NCBI GenBank assembly: GCA_041398905.1
Contig: JAWKTV010000003.1
Location: 310,001 to 374,000, forward strand
Origin: JAWKTV01 sp041398905
GTDB taxonomy: Bacteria > Planctomycetota > Planctomycetia > Planctomycetales > Planctomycetaceae
DNA: 64,000 nucleotides
Direction: 5' to 3'
Shown: piece after piece, positions 18,145 to 28,659 of the stretch
Position numbering within the stretch: the stretch's first letter is position 1
Layout of the letters: each line of letters begins with the position of its first letter
The notes under the pieces: model-generated
Told to the model about the DNA's origin: nothing
Seen by the model: only the letters and a program-made list of their open reading frames with translations
Database searches by the model: none
Program-made: the position numbers and the translations under genes

Positions 18145-19866
18145 ATGCCGCTGGGGGATCTGGAGCTCGACAGCGGTCAACTGCTGGTTGTTCACGGCGT
18201 TGACCGTGGCCGGCGATTTCAGGTCGCCAGCCCGCAACTGCGCATCGGCCGTGGCGTGCAGAATGAGATCCGCATCCTCGATACCGAGGCTTCACGCCGG
18301 CATGCGGTGATTGACCGCAAGGATGGTGCGTGGCGCATCAGCGATGCCGGCAGCTCCAACGGCACGTATGTCAACGGCGAGGCGGTGGTGTCTCAGCCAT
18401 TGCAGCCGGGAGACCAGATTCAGATTGGACGGTCGATCCTGCTGTTCACTCAGCGCGGCATCGGCGAATCCCGGCTGGTCGCCGCGGCGGACCTGCTGCA
18501 CGATGGCGAGAGCGCTTCGCAGATCATCAGTTCGGTCGACTCCGCCGCCGCCCGCTCGCTGGAGCGGCAAGCGGTGCCCGGCCTGTCCGACGTGGCTTCG
18601 CCCGATCCGAATCTGGGGGTGCTGTACCGCATCTCGGAAGAGGTGGTGCGTCCGTCGATGACGCTCGACCAGATGCTCAAGCGCATCCTCGACCTCACGC
18701 TGCAGGCGGTTGGGGCGGACCGCGGATTGATCTTTCTGTTCGACAGCAAGACGGACGCCTTGGAGCCGCGCGTCGTCAGTGCTCAGCCGGGCCGCGCCGC
18801 GGTCACGGAGCGGGCACCCGTGTCGCGGACGATCGTCGAGTACGTGATTCAGCATGGTCACGGCATTCAGACCAGCGACGCACGTCATGACGACCGGTTT
18901 GAAGAAGGGCAAAGTATTCTGCAGGCCGGCATCCGTGAAGCGATGTGCGTACCGATTCAGGGCCGCTACGACCTGCTGGGGGCGCTCTATGTGGACACGA
19001 CGACAAATGCATCCGCGCCCGCTCCACCCAAGCCGCGTTTCTCCACTCGACTGCTGACCTTGCTGGTCGCCATCGGGCGGCAGTCGGCGCTGGCGGTTGA
19101 GAACAACCGGTACCAACAGGCGTTACTCTCCGCGGAGCGGCTCGCCGCCGTCGGGCAGACGATCGCGATGCTCGGCCACGACATCAAGAACATCCTCCAG
19201 GCGATGCGCGGGGGGAGCTACCTCATCGACAGTGGCTTGAAGAAGGAGGACCACGATCTCGTGCGGCGCGGCTGGGGAATCGTCGAGCGGAATCAGGACC
19301 GCATCTTCAACCTGGTGATGGACATGCTGTCGTACAGCAAGGACCGGCCGCCGCGACTGCAGGTGGCCGATCTCAATCGCACCGTGCTCGAAGTGGCCGA
19401 ACTTGTCCAGGCGCGGGCCGATTTGCAAGAGACGGAACTGATCGTCGAGACGGACGAACTCCCGGCGTCGTTATTCGACCCCGATGCGATTCACCGCGCA
19501 GTCCTGAATGTCGTGACGAACGCGCTCGACGCGCTCGACGGTCAGGCGGACGGCCGCGTGACCCTGAGTACCCGGTACGACGAAGCGAGCCATTCGCTGG
19601 TTCTGGACGTGGCCGACAACGGTCCCGGCATCCCTGCCGAAGAACAGGGCCAGTTGTTCAAACTGTTCGCCTCGCACAAAGGCACACGGGGGACTGGTCT
19701 GGGACTGGCTGTGTGCCGCAAAGTCCTGACCGAGCACGAAGGGGATGTCACCGTCAGCTCGCAGCCGGGCGAAGGGACGACGTTCCGTCTCGCGTGGCCA
19801 GTGCATGAGGACGAGTCTGAGGGCAGCTCGGTCAGCCGCGCGACTCTCCCCGGAATCGTCGAGTGA
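18145..19866 (+). CDS. FHA-GAF sensor histidine kinase
   Basis: 573 residues, soluble. Domains: FHA at about 10-105 (RIGRGVQNEI, ASRRHAVI, AGSSNGTYVNGEAV), GAF at about 155-325, a phospho-acceptor helix with MLGHDIKNILQAM (His345), and an ATPase domain at about 430-560 with N-box VVTNALDALDG, G1 box DNGPGIP and G2 box GTGLGLAV. It should autophosphorylate in response to a ligand or redox signal at GAF, with FHA coupling it to Ser/Thr phosphorylation. No receiver domain is fused and no response regulator is adjacent. The TGA overlaps the start of hemW. Confidence 0.92.
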   Translation: MPLGDLELDSGQLLVVHGVDRGRRFQVASPQLRIGRGVQNEIRILDTEASRRHAVIDRKDGAWRISDAGSSNGTYVNGEAVVSQPLQPGDQIQIGRSILLFTQRGIGESRLVAAADLLHDGESASQIISSVDSAAARSLERQAVPGLSDVASPDPNLGVLYRISEEVVRPSMTLDQMLKRILDLTLQAVGADRGLIFLFDSKTDALEPRVVSAQPGRAAVTERAPVSRTIVEYVIQHGHGIQTSDARHDDRFEEGQSILQAGIREAMCVPIQGRYDLLGALYVDTTTNASAPAPPKPRFSTRLLTLLVAIGRQSALAVENNRYQQALLSAERLAAVGQTIAMLGHDIKNILQAMRGGSYLIDSGLKKEDHDLVRRGWGIVERNQDRIFNLVMDMLSYSKDRPPRLQVADLNRTVLEVAELVQARADLQETELIVETDELPASLFDPDAIHRAVLNVVTNALDALDGQADGRVTLSTRYDEASHSLVLDVADNGPGIPAEEQGQLFKLFASHKGTRGTGLGLAVCRKVLTEHEGDVTVSSQPGEGTTFRLAWPVHEDESEGSSVSRATLPGIVE

Positions 19867-21052
19867 TGACCGTGGCGTCGCTTCCGCAGGATCGCGACGC
19901 GATCCGTGTTTCTGAAGGGCAGCAGCCTCCGGATTCTGTCCGGGCGGCCTACGTGCATGTGCCTTTTTGTCGCCATCGCTGCGGGTACTGCGACTTCACA
20001 CTCGTGGCCGGTCGGGATGATCTCGTTCCCCGGTATCTCGCTGCGCTCGAACGGGAACTGGCGACGCTCGGTGGACCCTGGGAGATCGATACGCTGTTTA
20101 TCGGGGGCGGAACGCCGACGCATCTGCCGCCCGCGTCGCTTGCGAGTCTGCTGACCCTGCTTCAGGAGCGATTCCAGCTCAGCGAACAGGCGGAGTTCAG
20201 CATCGAGGCCAACCCCTCCGGCTTGAGCGATGAACACCTCAATATTCTTGCCGCTCATGGCGTCAACCGAGTCAGCCTGGGTGTGCAGTCGCTCTCGCAG
20301 CAGCACCTGCTCACATTGGAACGCGACCACACTCCCGCTGAGGCATTGTCGGTCATCGACCGCGTCCGCGGCCACATCGAGAATGTGGCCGTCGATCTCA
20401 TCTTCGGCGTCCCCGAACAGTCGTTGAACGAATGGTCCCAGACACTTCGGCAGACGATTGACCGCGGCGTCAATCACGTCTCGACCTATGGCCTGACGAT
20501 CGAGAAGGGGACCACCTTCTGGTCACGGCGGGAGCAGGGCACGCTGCTGCCCGTCGACGAGGAACTGGAACGCGAGATGTACCAGTTGGCGATGGAACTG
20601 TTGCCAGCCGCCGGTTTCACGCACTACGAGCTGTCAAATTTCGCACAGCCGGGCCGTGAGTGTCGGCACAATCAGACGTACTGGCGGGGCGATGCTTACT
20701 ACGGCGTTGGCCCCGGAGCGGCAAGCTACCTGAACGGGGTGCGCCGACTCAATCACCGCAGCGTCTTCACCTGGTTGAAACGGGTGGAAGAGGGCGCGTC
20801 CCCCGTGGCCGACTCCGAAACACTCAGCGGTGAAGCGCGGGCTCGGGAGGGGTGATGCTCGGTCTCCGACAGCGCGAAGGGATCGACCTGGCACAGTTCC
20901 AGAGCCGCTACGGGCTGACTCCGGAACAGCTTGAGCCTCAAGCCTGGCGGAAGCATATCGCCGACGGACGGCTGGAGGTCGTCCAGGGACGGTTGCGGCT
21001 GACCACCGAGGGCTGCTTCGTCGCCGACCGGGTGATGTCGGATTTTCTGTGA
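19866..21052 (+). CDS. hemW: Radical SAM haem chaperone HemW (frameshifted)
   Basis: Radical SAM protein related to oxygen-independent coproporphyrinogen oxidase; the HemW type inserts haem into respiratory proteins. The cluster motif CRHRCGYCDF has the CxxxCxxC spacing, and the next motif is LFIGGGTPTHLPP. The frame breaks at about 20850: the first part ends LSGEARAREG-stop, and the next frame resumes MLGLRQREGIDLAQF, the conserved C-terminal segment. One extra G in the GGGG run restores one continuous protein of about 395 residues, so I treat it as one gene. Start is ATG 19866 or GTG 19863, overlapping the kinase stop. Without the fix the last 66 residues would be lost. Confidence 0.88.
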
Positions 21053-21088
21053 GGTCGTCCGCGGCTTGACCCGCACAGCGGCGCCCGC

Positions 21089-21211
21089 CTACAGCACGAC
21101 GACGATCGCGACCCCGACGAGAAACAGCAGCACCATTGCATTCATGACGAACTCGGACGGTTCCGCGGCGACGGGCGGCGTTAACGGTGTACGGTCGTCA
21201 TGAAGGTTCAT
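21089..21211 (-). CDS. 40-residue single-helix membrane microprotein
   Basis: An ATG at 21211 with AGGA upstream opens a 40-residue frame. The first 22 residues are polar (MNLHDDRTPLTPPVAAEPSE), then a single hydrophobic helix (VMNAMVLLFLVGVAIVVVL) runs to the stop. This is a classic small tail-anchored layout. The coding evidence is the ribosome site and the amphipathic design only; no homologue is recognised. It converges on hemW. Confidence 0.5.
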   Translation of the reverse strand: MNLHDDRTPLTPPVAAEPSEFVMNAMVLLFLVGVAIVVVL

Positions 21212-21681
21212 GCCTGCATCCTGGCTGGGCGTGGTGATTGTGAAGTTTTTGTGAACGCGACATTAATTATCGACGTCGGGGTGTATCTTGGGTGATGTAT
21301 TCGGCTTCGGCAAGGTGTGCTTGGATGGAATTCACAATTGCCGCCTGCCCGCGAGTGCCGGGGAAGCTGATCGAAACATGGCGGCCCCCGCTAATTGGCG
21401 AGCCGGTGGCCGTCGAGGCCCCGAGCATCGGTCGCGGAGCCAACGCGATCGTCCGCGGGCAACGAACTGCTGAATTGACGCCGCTCCGGTCCGGGCGCTG
21501 ACGCTCGCCAGCTCGCCGGTGGTTGCATCCTGTCTGACAATCGCCTCTGCCGAGAACCTTCCCCGCCCCCACCATTCAGCAATGGCTCCCTGTTGGTGTT
21601 CGCGGTTCACCCCTGGTGGAGTCTGGTGGGCCAGCTCTCTAGAATGCCGTATTGACTCATTGCCACACACGCCCGGTTCCC
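21212..21681. other. Intergenic region before der
   Basis: About 470 bases between the small membrane protein (minus) and der (plus). Two overlapping open frames exist (plus 21292-21501 and minus 21267-21575); neither has a clear ribosome site or recognisable product. I see no repeat, promoter box or RNA gene that I can defend. Confidence 0.4.
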
Positions 21682-23119
21682 ATGCCCGTTCCTCAAGTTG
21701 TCATCGTTGGCCGACCGAATGTCGGCAAGAGTTCGCTACTGAACTGGCTGGCCGGGAAGCTGGTGTCGGTGGTTGACCCAACCGCCGGCGTGACCCGCGA
21801 TCGCGTCACTTATCTGATGCAGGAGGGGGATCGGTACTTCGAGCTGGTGGACACCGGCGGGATGGGAATTGAGGATCCCGACGATCTCACGAGTGACGTT
21901 GAGCGACAGATTCACGTCGCGCTGGACGACGCCTCCCTGGTGCTGTTCGTGGTCGATGGCCGGACCGGCGCGACGCCGCTCGACAAGCTGGTGGCCGAGA
22001 AACTGCGGAAGATCGACCGTCCCAAGTTGATGGTCATCAACAAGTGCGACTCGACCAAGACGGACGACGAAGTCCACGAGTTTTACGGCCTCGCGCCTGA
22101 CGCGGACATCGTGCAGACGAGCGTCAAGGCGAACCGCAATCGCGGTGAACTCAAGCAGGCGATCGTCGACCATCTGCCGATGGCGGCGGCTGACGAGCAG
22201 TCGTCCGGTGCCGAGCAGGCGGCGGAGCCAGAGTTGAAGCTGGCGATCGTCGGCCGACGAAACGTGGGGAAGAGCACGTTCATCAACGCGCTGGCGGAAG
22301 AGGAGCGGATGATCGTCAGCGAGGTGGCCGGGACGACGCGCGACGCGGTCGATATCTACTTCGAGCAGGACGGGAAACGGTTCATCGCCATCGACACGCC
22401 CGGCGTTCGCAAGCGGAAGAGCATCGCGAACGACATCGAGTTTTATGGACTGGTGCGGGCCAAGAAGAGCATCCGCCGGGCCGACGTGGTGCTGATGTTC
22501 TTCGACTCGCAGGAGACGATTTCGCGGGTCGACAAGCAGCTTGTCGATGAGATCGCGTATCACTGCAAGCCGTGTATCTTCGTCGCTAACAAGGGACCGG
22601 TCTCGAAGCCGGGATGGAGACGGTGAAGTGGGCGGAGTATTTGCAGGAAACGTTCGCGACGATGAAGCATACGCCCGTCGCGTTCGTGACGGCGATGGTG
22701 GGGAAAAACGTCAAGAAGCTCGTGAACCTGTCATGAAGTCGATCTTCAAGCAAAGGCGCGAGCGGGCTTCGACCGGTCTGATCAACCGGGTGGTGCGGGA
22801 GGCCAGGCAGGCGAACCAGCCACGGCACAAGGGAATCGCCGCCCGCGAATCCACTATGACCCAGGCCATACCGAGCCGCCGACCATCGCTTATCAAGTGC
22901 AACGACTCAGTTACCGATCCGAACTGGAAACGCTATCTGCTGGGCAAGCTTCACGCGGAGCTGCCGTTTCCGGAAGTCCCTATCATTGTATTTCCGTGGT
23001 CGCGATGAAATGGCGACGGGGGCTGGCTCGAGGAGCGACGAGTTACGAGCGCTGACGGAGAATCGGCGGATTTCGCCGATTCGGAGATTGACGAGTCGTT
23101 CGAGTTGCCCGAGGAGTGA
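21682..23119 (+). CDS. der: GTPase Der/EngA, 3' third broken by several frameshifts
   Basis: Double-GTPase needed for 50S ribosome assembly, normally essential. Start is ATG 21682 (MPVPQVVIVGRPNVGKSS). First G domain: GRPNVGKSS, DTGGMG, NKCD; second: GRRNVGKST, DTPGVRKRK. The frame is intact to about 22590, then fails: NKWDL is garbled and the stop appears at 22626, but the remaining KH-like domain is recoverable piecewise in other frames (KWAEYLQETFATMKHTPVAFV; RASTGLINRVVREA; RYLLGKLHAELPFPEVP; YFRGRDE) and an acidic tail ends FELPEE-stop at 23117-23119. At least five indels are needed. Because der is essential, sequence error is more likely than a true pseudogene. Confidence 0.85.
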
Positions 23120-23543
23120 GGTGCCGGGCTTTGGTGGAAGTGATCTGGCCGGCGGGATCGAAAAGGAGATGTCCGCCATGCGGAGTCAGGCTCAAAATGA
23201 GCCTAGCTCCGGGGACAGGGGGACTGACGCGTTTCCGCAGCAGCCGGAGCCAGCGCCCCGCCGGACTGCTGGGCACATTGTGGAGAACCAGTTGCCGCAG
23301 GAGATGCGGGAGCTAATCGCCCCGCTTCCCAGCTCCCCGCTATCGCCGCAGTGTTACTGCTTTCGCACGTCGTCGAGCCGCGACGTCCTCCGCAAGGAGA
23401 ACTGGCCGGGATCGGCGAGTTTCGCCTCTCCACCGGTCTGGACGCCGGCCCGCCGGGTGCCGTATCACTCAAGTGTCCCTCCTGACGAACGGCTTCCGAC
23501 CGTTCGCAGCTCACTGGTCATTCCCCCGCCTTCGGAGTTCCGC
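23120..23543. other. Unassigned region between der and flhA
   Basis: About 420 bases with no recognisable gene. AAGGAG followed by ATG at 23169 could start a short protein, but its frame reads as low-quality sequence. One frame at about 23340-23484 has a plausible composition (AIAAVLLLSHVVEPRRPP) and may be the end of a lost gene. An inverted repeat lies at 23188-23204. Confidence 0.35.
23188..23204. repeat. Small palindromic unit
   Basis: AGGCTCA-AAA-TGAGCCT: 7-base perfect arms and a 3-base loop, followed within a few bases by a G-rich stretch (GGGGACAGGGGGACTG). This could be a repetitive extragenic palindrome or a terminator for der; a second copy is not seen in this window. Confidence 0.35.
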
Positions 23544-25690
23544 ATGTCCCGACCGGGACACGATCTAGCCGCCGCGTCGCGTTCGCTGGGCCTCATCGTG
23601 CCGATGTTCGTCATCGGTGCGGTGCTGATCCCGATCGCGTCGGTCTCGCCGCTGGTGCTGACCTCCTGCTGTCCGCGAACATCGCGGTCGGCGTGGTGCT
23701 GCTGCAGACGATTCAGGTCTGCCGGCCGCAGGATTTCAGTGTGTTTCCGCTTTGCTGCTAGGGACGACGCTCGCACGGCTGGCTCACGTCGCCTCCACGC
23801 GGCTCATCCTGACCGAAGGAGCGACGGCGGGCACTGACGCCGCTGGCGGAGCGATCGCCCTGCTTGGTGAATTCGTCGCGGCTGGACTGCCGATCATCGG
23901 CGGCATCATGTTCGCCATCCTCCTGGCGAGGATTCAGTTCCTGGAATCACCATGGGCGACCCGCATCAGCAAAGTCGCCGCCTGATCTGCCCTGGATGGT
24001 ACGCTCGGTCGACAGCTGGGCCGCGATCGATGCGGATGTCGCGTCCGGTCAAATCACCGAGACAGCAGCCGAGCGTCGAGCCGAGGTCGCCGAGCAGGCG
24101 GACTTCTACGGTGCGATGACGGTGCGAGCAAGTTCGTCCGCATGATGCGGTCGCGGGGTTGGTCATTACGTTCGTGAACATTCTGGGTGGTCTGGCGCAT
24201 CGGTGCTGCGGGAAGGATGTCCGTCGCCGATGCGGTCTCGTTGTTCACCGTGTTGACGATCGGCGATGGGCTGCGTCGCAGGTGCCGGCACTGTTGATCT
24301 CGCTGGCTGCGGGAATCATCGTCACCGGTCCACTGGGGCGGCGGATCTCTATGATGTTGTCAGTCAGTCGTTGTCACATCTGATGCTGCCGCTCGTTGCG
24401 GCGATCTTCCTCGCAGCTGGCCTTCACCGGCTTCCCCATGCTGCCGATGCTGACGCTGGCGGCAGGCTGCTGTGTCGTCGGCTACTTCCTTGCCTCCCGC
24501 CAGCAGGCATTGGCGGTGAACTGGCGGCCGAGCGGCAGCGAGAGTTGGTGGGCGAGCACCGCCGTACAGGCGGTGACGAAGAACCCACCGGGAACAGCAT
24601 CTGCATGTCGAGCCCGCAGATCGAGCTGGGTGTCGGTCTCGCCTCGCCTCGCGACCGCGAGCAGGGCGGCGACCTCCTCGACCGAATCACCCGGCTGCGG
24701 AGTGTGGATCGCCGCGGACCTCGGTTTCATCCTGCCTAAGGTCTCGCTGCGGTGATGACCTCGGGTCTGCTCCCTCGGCAGTTTCGCTCGAAGCTTCGTG
24801 GTGCCCGGTGGCGACCGGGGCCGGGCGGGTCGATGGCTGGCTGGCGATCAACGATGGCGACGGCGAGGCGGCTTGCATGGTCTCGACGATGTTGAGCTGA
24901 TGTCAGGCAGGCGAGGGGTGTGGACTGACCACGCCTGCTGACGAAGCCCGCGATCTCGGGTATCGATTGATTCCCGCCGCCACATTCATCCCTGCAAACC
25001 ATCGAACAAGCTGTCCGACGCGCCGCGCTTGGCGAACTGCTCACCCGCGAACAAGTTCACGAATTGCTGGAGAACCTGCGAAAGCGACCTGAGGCTGGTG
25101 GAAGAGGTACCAGCGGACATCTCAGCGGTCAGTTGGTTCATCGAGTGCTGGCGTCGCTGCTGTCGGACGGAGTGCCGGTCCGCGACCTGGAGACGATGCC
25201 TCAGCGCCAAGATGGGCCAGCGGACCAGTGACATCGAGCAGCTTTACCTCCGCGGCTCGACTGGTGCTGAGACGCACGATCGTCCAGCGATACCCTGGAC
25301 GCGGATGGCGTGCTGCACGTCACACTGCTGTGGAAGTCCCTGAACGCGAAATACTGTTGAAAGACCTCGAACCACGACGTTCCATCCAGACCGCGACCGC
25401 CTCGTGCGATTGCTGCCTTGGTTCTCAAGGCTCTCGGCGGCGGTTGATCGCCTGACGGATGCTGGTCAGCTGCCTCGTCGTGTTGTGGTGAGAACGACTG
25501 CCGTCCGCTGGTACGGGAACTTGCGGTAGACCGGGACGACGGGCGTCGTACTTCGACACTGGAGTTGCCCAGCGAGTTTGAACTGCGAATCACTCCAGTG
25601 GTCGAAGTCACCCGCGCCGCCGAACGAGCCCGCCTGAGGGGTGAACTGGAACAGACTCAGGCCGCCCACCTCCTGGAGGTGCCGGAATGA
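23544..25690 (+). pseudogene. flhA: Flagellar export protein FlhA, heavily frameshifted
   Basis: Membrane core of the flagellar type III export gate. The start MSRPGHDLAAASRS at 23544 is followed by LGLIVPMFVIGAVLI. Pieces in all three frames follow the family order: TIQVCRPQDFSVF, LLGTTLARLA, ASTRLILTEGATAGTDAAGG, FGEFVAAG-like, FAILL-QFL, AIDADVASGQITE, RRAEVAEQADFYGAM, VITFVNILGGLA, SLFTVLTIGDGL, PALLISLAAGIIVT, and further C-terminal cytosolic-domain pieces to GELEQTQAAHLLEVPE-stop at 25690. Total span (2,147 bases, about 710 residues) is normal. I estimate well over ten indels. No intact product is possible from the sequence as given. Confidence 0.85.
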
Positions 25691-25801
25691 CCGAGAGCGG
25701 GTCGGCAGCCTCGTCCGCTTCGCCATAGTTCCACATTTGACAGACCTTCTGTCTGTCCCCGCCTTCGAACAACTCAACCGAACGACCGCCAGCAACCACC
25801 C

Positions 25802-26945
25802 ATGTCCCAAGTCCGCACATTTCGAGCAGCAACGGCCCGCGAGGCATTGGGCTGAAAGTGGCGATGTGCTCTGGGGCGGACGCACTGATTCTCGGTCACC
25901 GGGAGGTCAAGAGCTACCGTTCCTGGTACCGGGTGGTGGTCGAAACGGAAGTCACCGCCGGTCTGGGCATCGGTGGCCGCCTCGGCCAAGCGCAAGAAGT
26001 GAGGAAGGCAGCCATCTCGCGGACTCCAGCAGAGAAGCAGCGCGTCGAACGACGGCAACCGCAGCCGTCGGCACCATCACAGGCGACATCCCCATCAAAC
26101 CGCTGGTTCGGTATGGACCAACCAACAACAGCTTCGCGAGCCGCCGACCCCGGCGGGCTGGAATCCCTACCGGCTCTACACTCGACTGATCGAGACGGTG
26201 TCGACACGGCGGACGCAAGGGCAGATCGCGGACCGTCTGTCACAGTCCATCGACGCCCTCCGCAGCGGTGAAGGGTCCCGCGAAGGTCTCCACCGGAAGG
26301 TCCTCGACCTGTTGCGTCGAGAATTCCCCAAGGGGGCACCGATCGCGTGTGTGCCCGGCCGCCGTCGTGTTGTCGCGTTGATCGGCGCAACCGGGGTTGG
26401 CAAGACGACCTCGCTGGCGAAGGTTGGCTGCCTGCTACCGACTGCGGGAACGTCTGAGCGTTGGGCTGATTAACATCGACAACTTCCGAGTCGCCGCAGT
26501 CGATCAACTGCGGACTTATGCCGACCTGCTGGAGGTCCCGCTCCGCGTCGTGACATCGCCGCGCGAGATGCCGCAGGCCCTGCAGGAACTGGCGACGGTT
26601 GACCTGGTGCTGATCGACACTGCCGGCCGCAGTCCGAACGACGTAATGAAGCTGAAGGAACTGCGGAGCTACCTGCAGGCGGCTCAAGCGGACGAGATTC
26701 AACTGGTGCTGAGTCTGACGAGTGATCGTCGGCTGCTCGAACGGACGGTTGAGGCATCGCGCTGCCCGTCCAACGGGTGCTGCTGACGAAGTCGGACGAA
26801 CCAACGGGGCCTGGCGGTTTGTTGTCGGCGGTGCGTCACCTGCCTTGGCCGGTGAGCTACGTGACGACCGGCCAGGAGGTGCCCGACGATCTGGAATCAT
26901 TCAACCAAAATGCGTGGAAGTGCTGCGATCCTGGGGATTGCCGCG
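25802..26945 (+). pseudogene. flhF: Flagellar SRP-type GTPase FlhF, frameshifted
   Basis: SRP-family GTPase that places polar flagella. ATG 25802 starts MSQVRTFRAATAREAL, the usual FlhF beginning, then breaks; GADALILGHREVK follows in the next frame. The NG domain is recognisable: FPKGAPIACVPGRRRVVALIG-type entry, the P-loop GATGVGKTTSLAK, GLINIDNFRVAAVDQLRTYADLL, LVLIDTAGRSPNDV, LVLSLTSD, LLTKSDEP and TTGQEVPDDLE. At least four indels disrupt it. The 3' end is uncertain; the family usually ends shortly after the last motif. No flhG follows. It lies 112 bases after flhA and before fliA. Confidence 0.85.
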
Positions 26946-27368
26946 GAGACCAACGACGATGCCGTTCGCGACCGCGAAACAGCGGCCGCGGCGTCCCCCG
27001 CCTGGAAGCATGAAGCCATCGTGGACCATCCAGGGGCTGGCTCCGCCGGCGTCGATGGTGAGTCCAACCACTCAACGTCCGTTCGCCGCTGGAGCTTTAG
27101 CGGCGACACGTCACTTCAGTCAGCGTAAGTTCAGTCGGGAGTCGCTTCAGGAAGAAGTGACTGCTGCCGCCTGGAACGTCTGGGCGAATTGTAGGGAATC
27201 CCATCGCGATTGTCACCCTGGTGAGTCGATTCAGGAGTACGTCGGATGGCGACCTGGACGGTCCCGGTATGCCCAGAGTTCAGTCACATCCGTGTACTGG
27301 AGAGCATCCCACCACGCTCAACGCAACGACGCACTCGAATCGCCCCTCGACCAGTCAGGGAGGATTTC
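26946..27368 (+). other. Unassigned stretch between flhF and fliA
   Basis: About 420 bases. In many flagellar clusters flhG lies here; I see no MinD-like P-loop. The frames look random or degraded, apart from a strong ribosome site AGGGAGG just before fliA at about 27355-27361. Confidence 0.4.
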
Positions 27369-28146
27369 ATGGCCATGAAGGTCACGGAAGACATTCAGCA
27401 GATTTGGCTCGATTTCAAAGCGGATCAGTCGAACGAAGAATCCCGCAATCGGTTGATTGAGCAGTACTACCTGCTGGTGCGTTACAACGCTGACCGTGTG
27501 TGGCAGAAGCTGCCGGATGGCGTCGACTTGAACGACCTGATCTCGGCGGGCGTCTTCGGCCTGATGGACGCGATCGAAGCGTTCGATATGGACCGCGGCG
27601 TCAAGTTCGAGACGTATTGCGTCCCTCGAATCCGTGGAGCGATGCTCGATGAGCTGCGGACGATGGATTGGGTTCCCCGCCTGGTGCGCAGCAAGGCCAG
27701 CAAGGTGGAAGCCGCCCGGAAGGCTACCGGAAGCCGAGACCGGTCGGCCGCCGACCGACCTCGAAATCGCCCGCAAGATGGAGATGCCGCTCGATGAATT
27801 CGAGAAAATGAAGGCCGAGGCGTCGGCCGTCTCGCTCGTCAGCCTCACAGAAGTGGTACGAGACCGACAGCTACAAGGACGTCCGGGAAATCGATGTCGT
27901 AGAAGACGAGCGGGGCGAAGACCCGACCAATGCAGAACCAGAAGCAGGATGTCGCGAAGCTCGTCACCAAGGGATTCAACCGCAACGAGCGACTGATCGT
28001 CATCCTCTACTACTACGAGGAACTGACGATGAAGGAAATCGGACAGATGCCGGGCTGTCCGAGCCCGCGCGCCAGTCAGATGGGCGAAAGCAGCATTGTC
28101 TGCGCTGAAGGAACACCTGGTTCGCCGTCGACCCGAATTCGCGTAG
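27369..28146 (+). CDS. fliA: Flagellar sigma factor FliA (sigma-28), frameshifted 3' half
   Basis: FliA/WhiG-type sigma factor for late flagellar genes. ATG 27369 (or 27375) follows AGGGAGG. Region 2 is intact: LVRYNADRVWQKLPDGV, DLISAGVFGLMDAIEAFD, KFETYCVPRIRGAMLDELR, TMDWVPRLVRSK. Frame breaks begin at about 27725; region 3 reads DLEIARKMEMPLDEFEKMK in the next frame, and region 4 reads LTMKEIGQ-MPGCPSPRASQM, ending SALKEHLVRRRPEFA-stop at 28144-28146. Restored length is about 255 residues, normal. Closely follows flhA and flhF, as in other planctomycete flagellar sets. Confidence 0.88.
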
Positions 28147-28286
28147 TCGACCCGCTCATCGGCACAGATCGTTCGAACAACCAACGCCCGGCTTTGACTG
28201 CAGTTGGCGTTTTTGCTTTCGGCCACACCAACGACGGTTGCAACACCTGCTGATCGCAGCGGATGAACGCTGGCACGACTTGAATA

Positions 28287-28310
28287 CCGTTCGCGACGAG
28301 TCGCGAACGG
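28287..28310. terminator. Strong perfect hairpin
   Basis: 11-base perfect arms (CCGTTCGCGAC / GTCGCGAACGG) separated by GA, in the gap between fliA (plus) and the Gly/Tyr-rich gene (minus). It is well placed to act as a shared terminator, though no T-run follows on either side. It remains perfect inside an otherwise error-rich region. Confidence 0.55.
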
Positions 28311-28361
28311 CTGTGGTGTTGACTACAGAGATCGCGCGCGGGAGCGCGAGCGGCGTTGTCG

Positions 28362-28659
28362 TTACCAATGGCGGTGGTAGCCGCCATAGTTACCGCCGAA
28401 GTTCGACTGCCCCTAACCGCCGTAGTTGTTGAAGCCGCGTTGTAGCCGTAGTTGCTGTAGCCTCCGTTGAACCACCGTACGACCGTGGAGTACCCACGTC
28501 GTAACTGAACGAGAAGCCCGCAGCAGTACCCATAGCCACCGTACCCGTAGCCGCCTCCATACTCTGCCGTAGCCGCAGCCGCCTGCTTCGGCGGTGCCGC
28601 CCATAGCGAACACCCTGAAATCAACCACTGCGGCGATGCCCATCAGAAGACGTTTCCAT
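28362..28659 (-). CDS. Small Gly/Tyr-rich secreted protein (frameshifted)
   Basis: Starts at ATG 28659 after AGGAGAG; one base too many follows the ATG, after which the leader reads KRLLMGIAAVV, then FAMGGTAEAGG, a normal signal peptide with an AXA-like cleavage site. The mature part in alternating frames is Gly/Tyr-rich (YGGGYGYGGYGY, NGGYSNYGYN, FNNYGG) and ends GGNYGGYHRHW-stop at 28362. Such small Gly/Tyr proteins are typical of planctomycete genomes and are thought to be exported; role unknown. At least three indels. Confidence 0.65.

Noticed and set aside
26946..27368. Possible flhG between flhF and fliA
   Set aside because: No MinD-like P-loop or deviant Walker motif in any frame.
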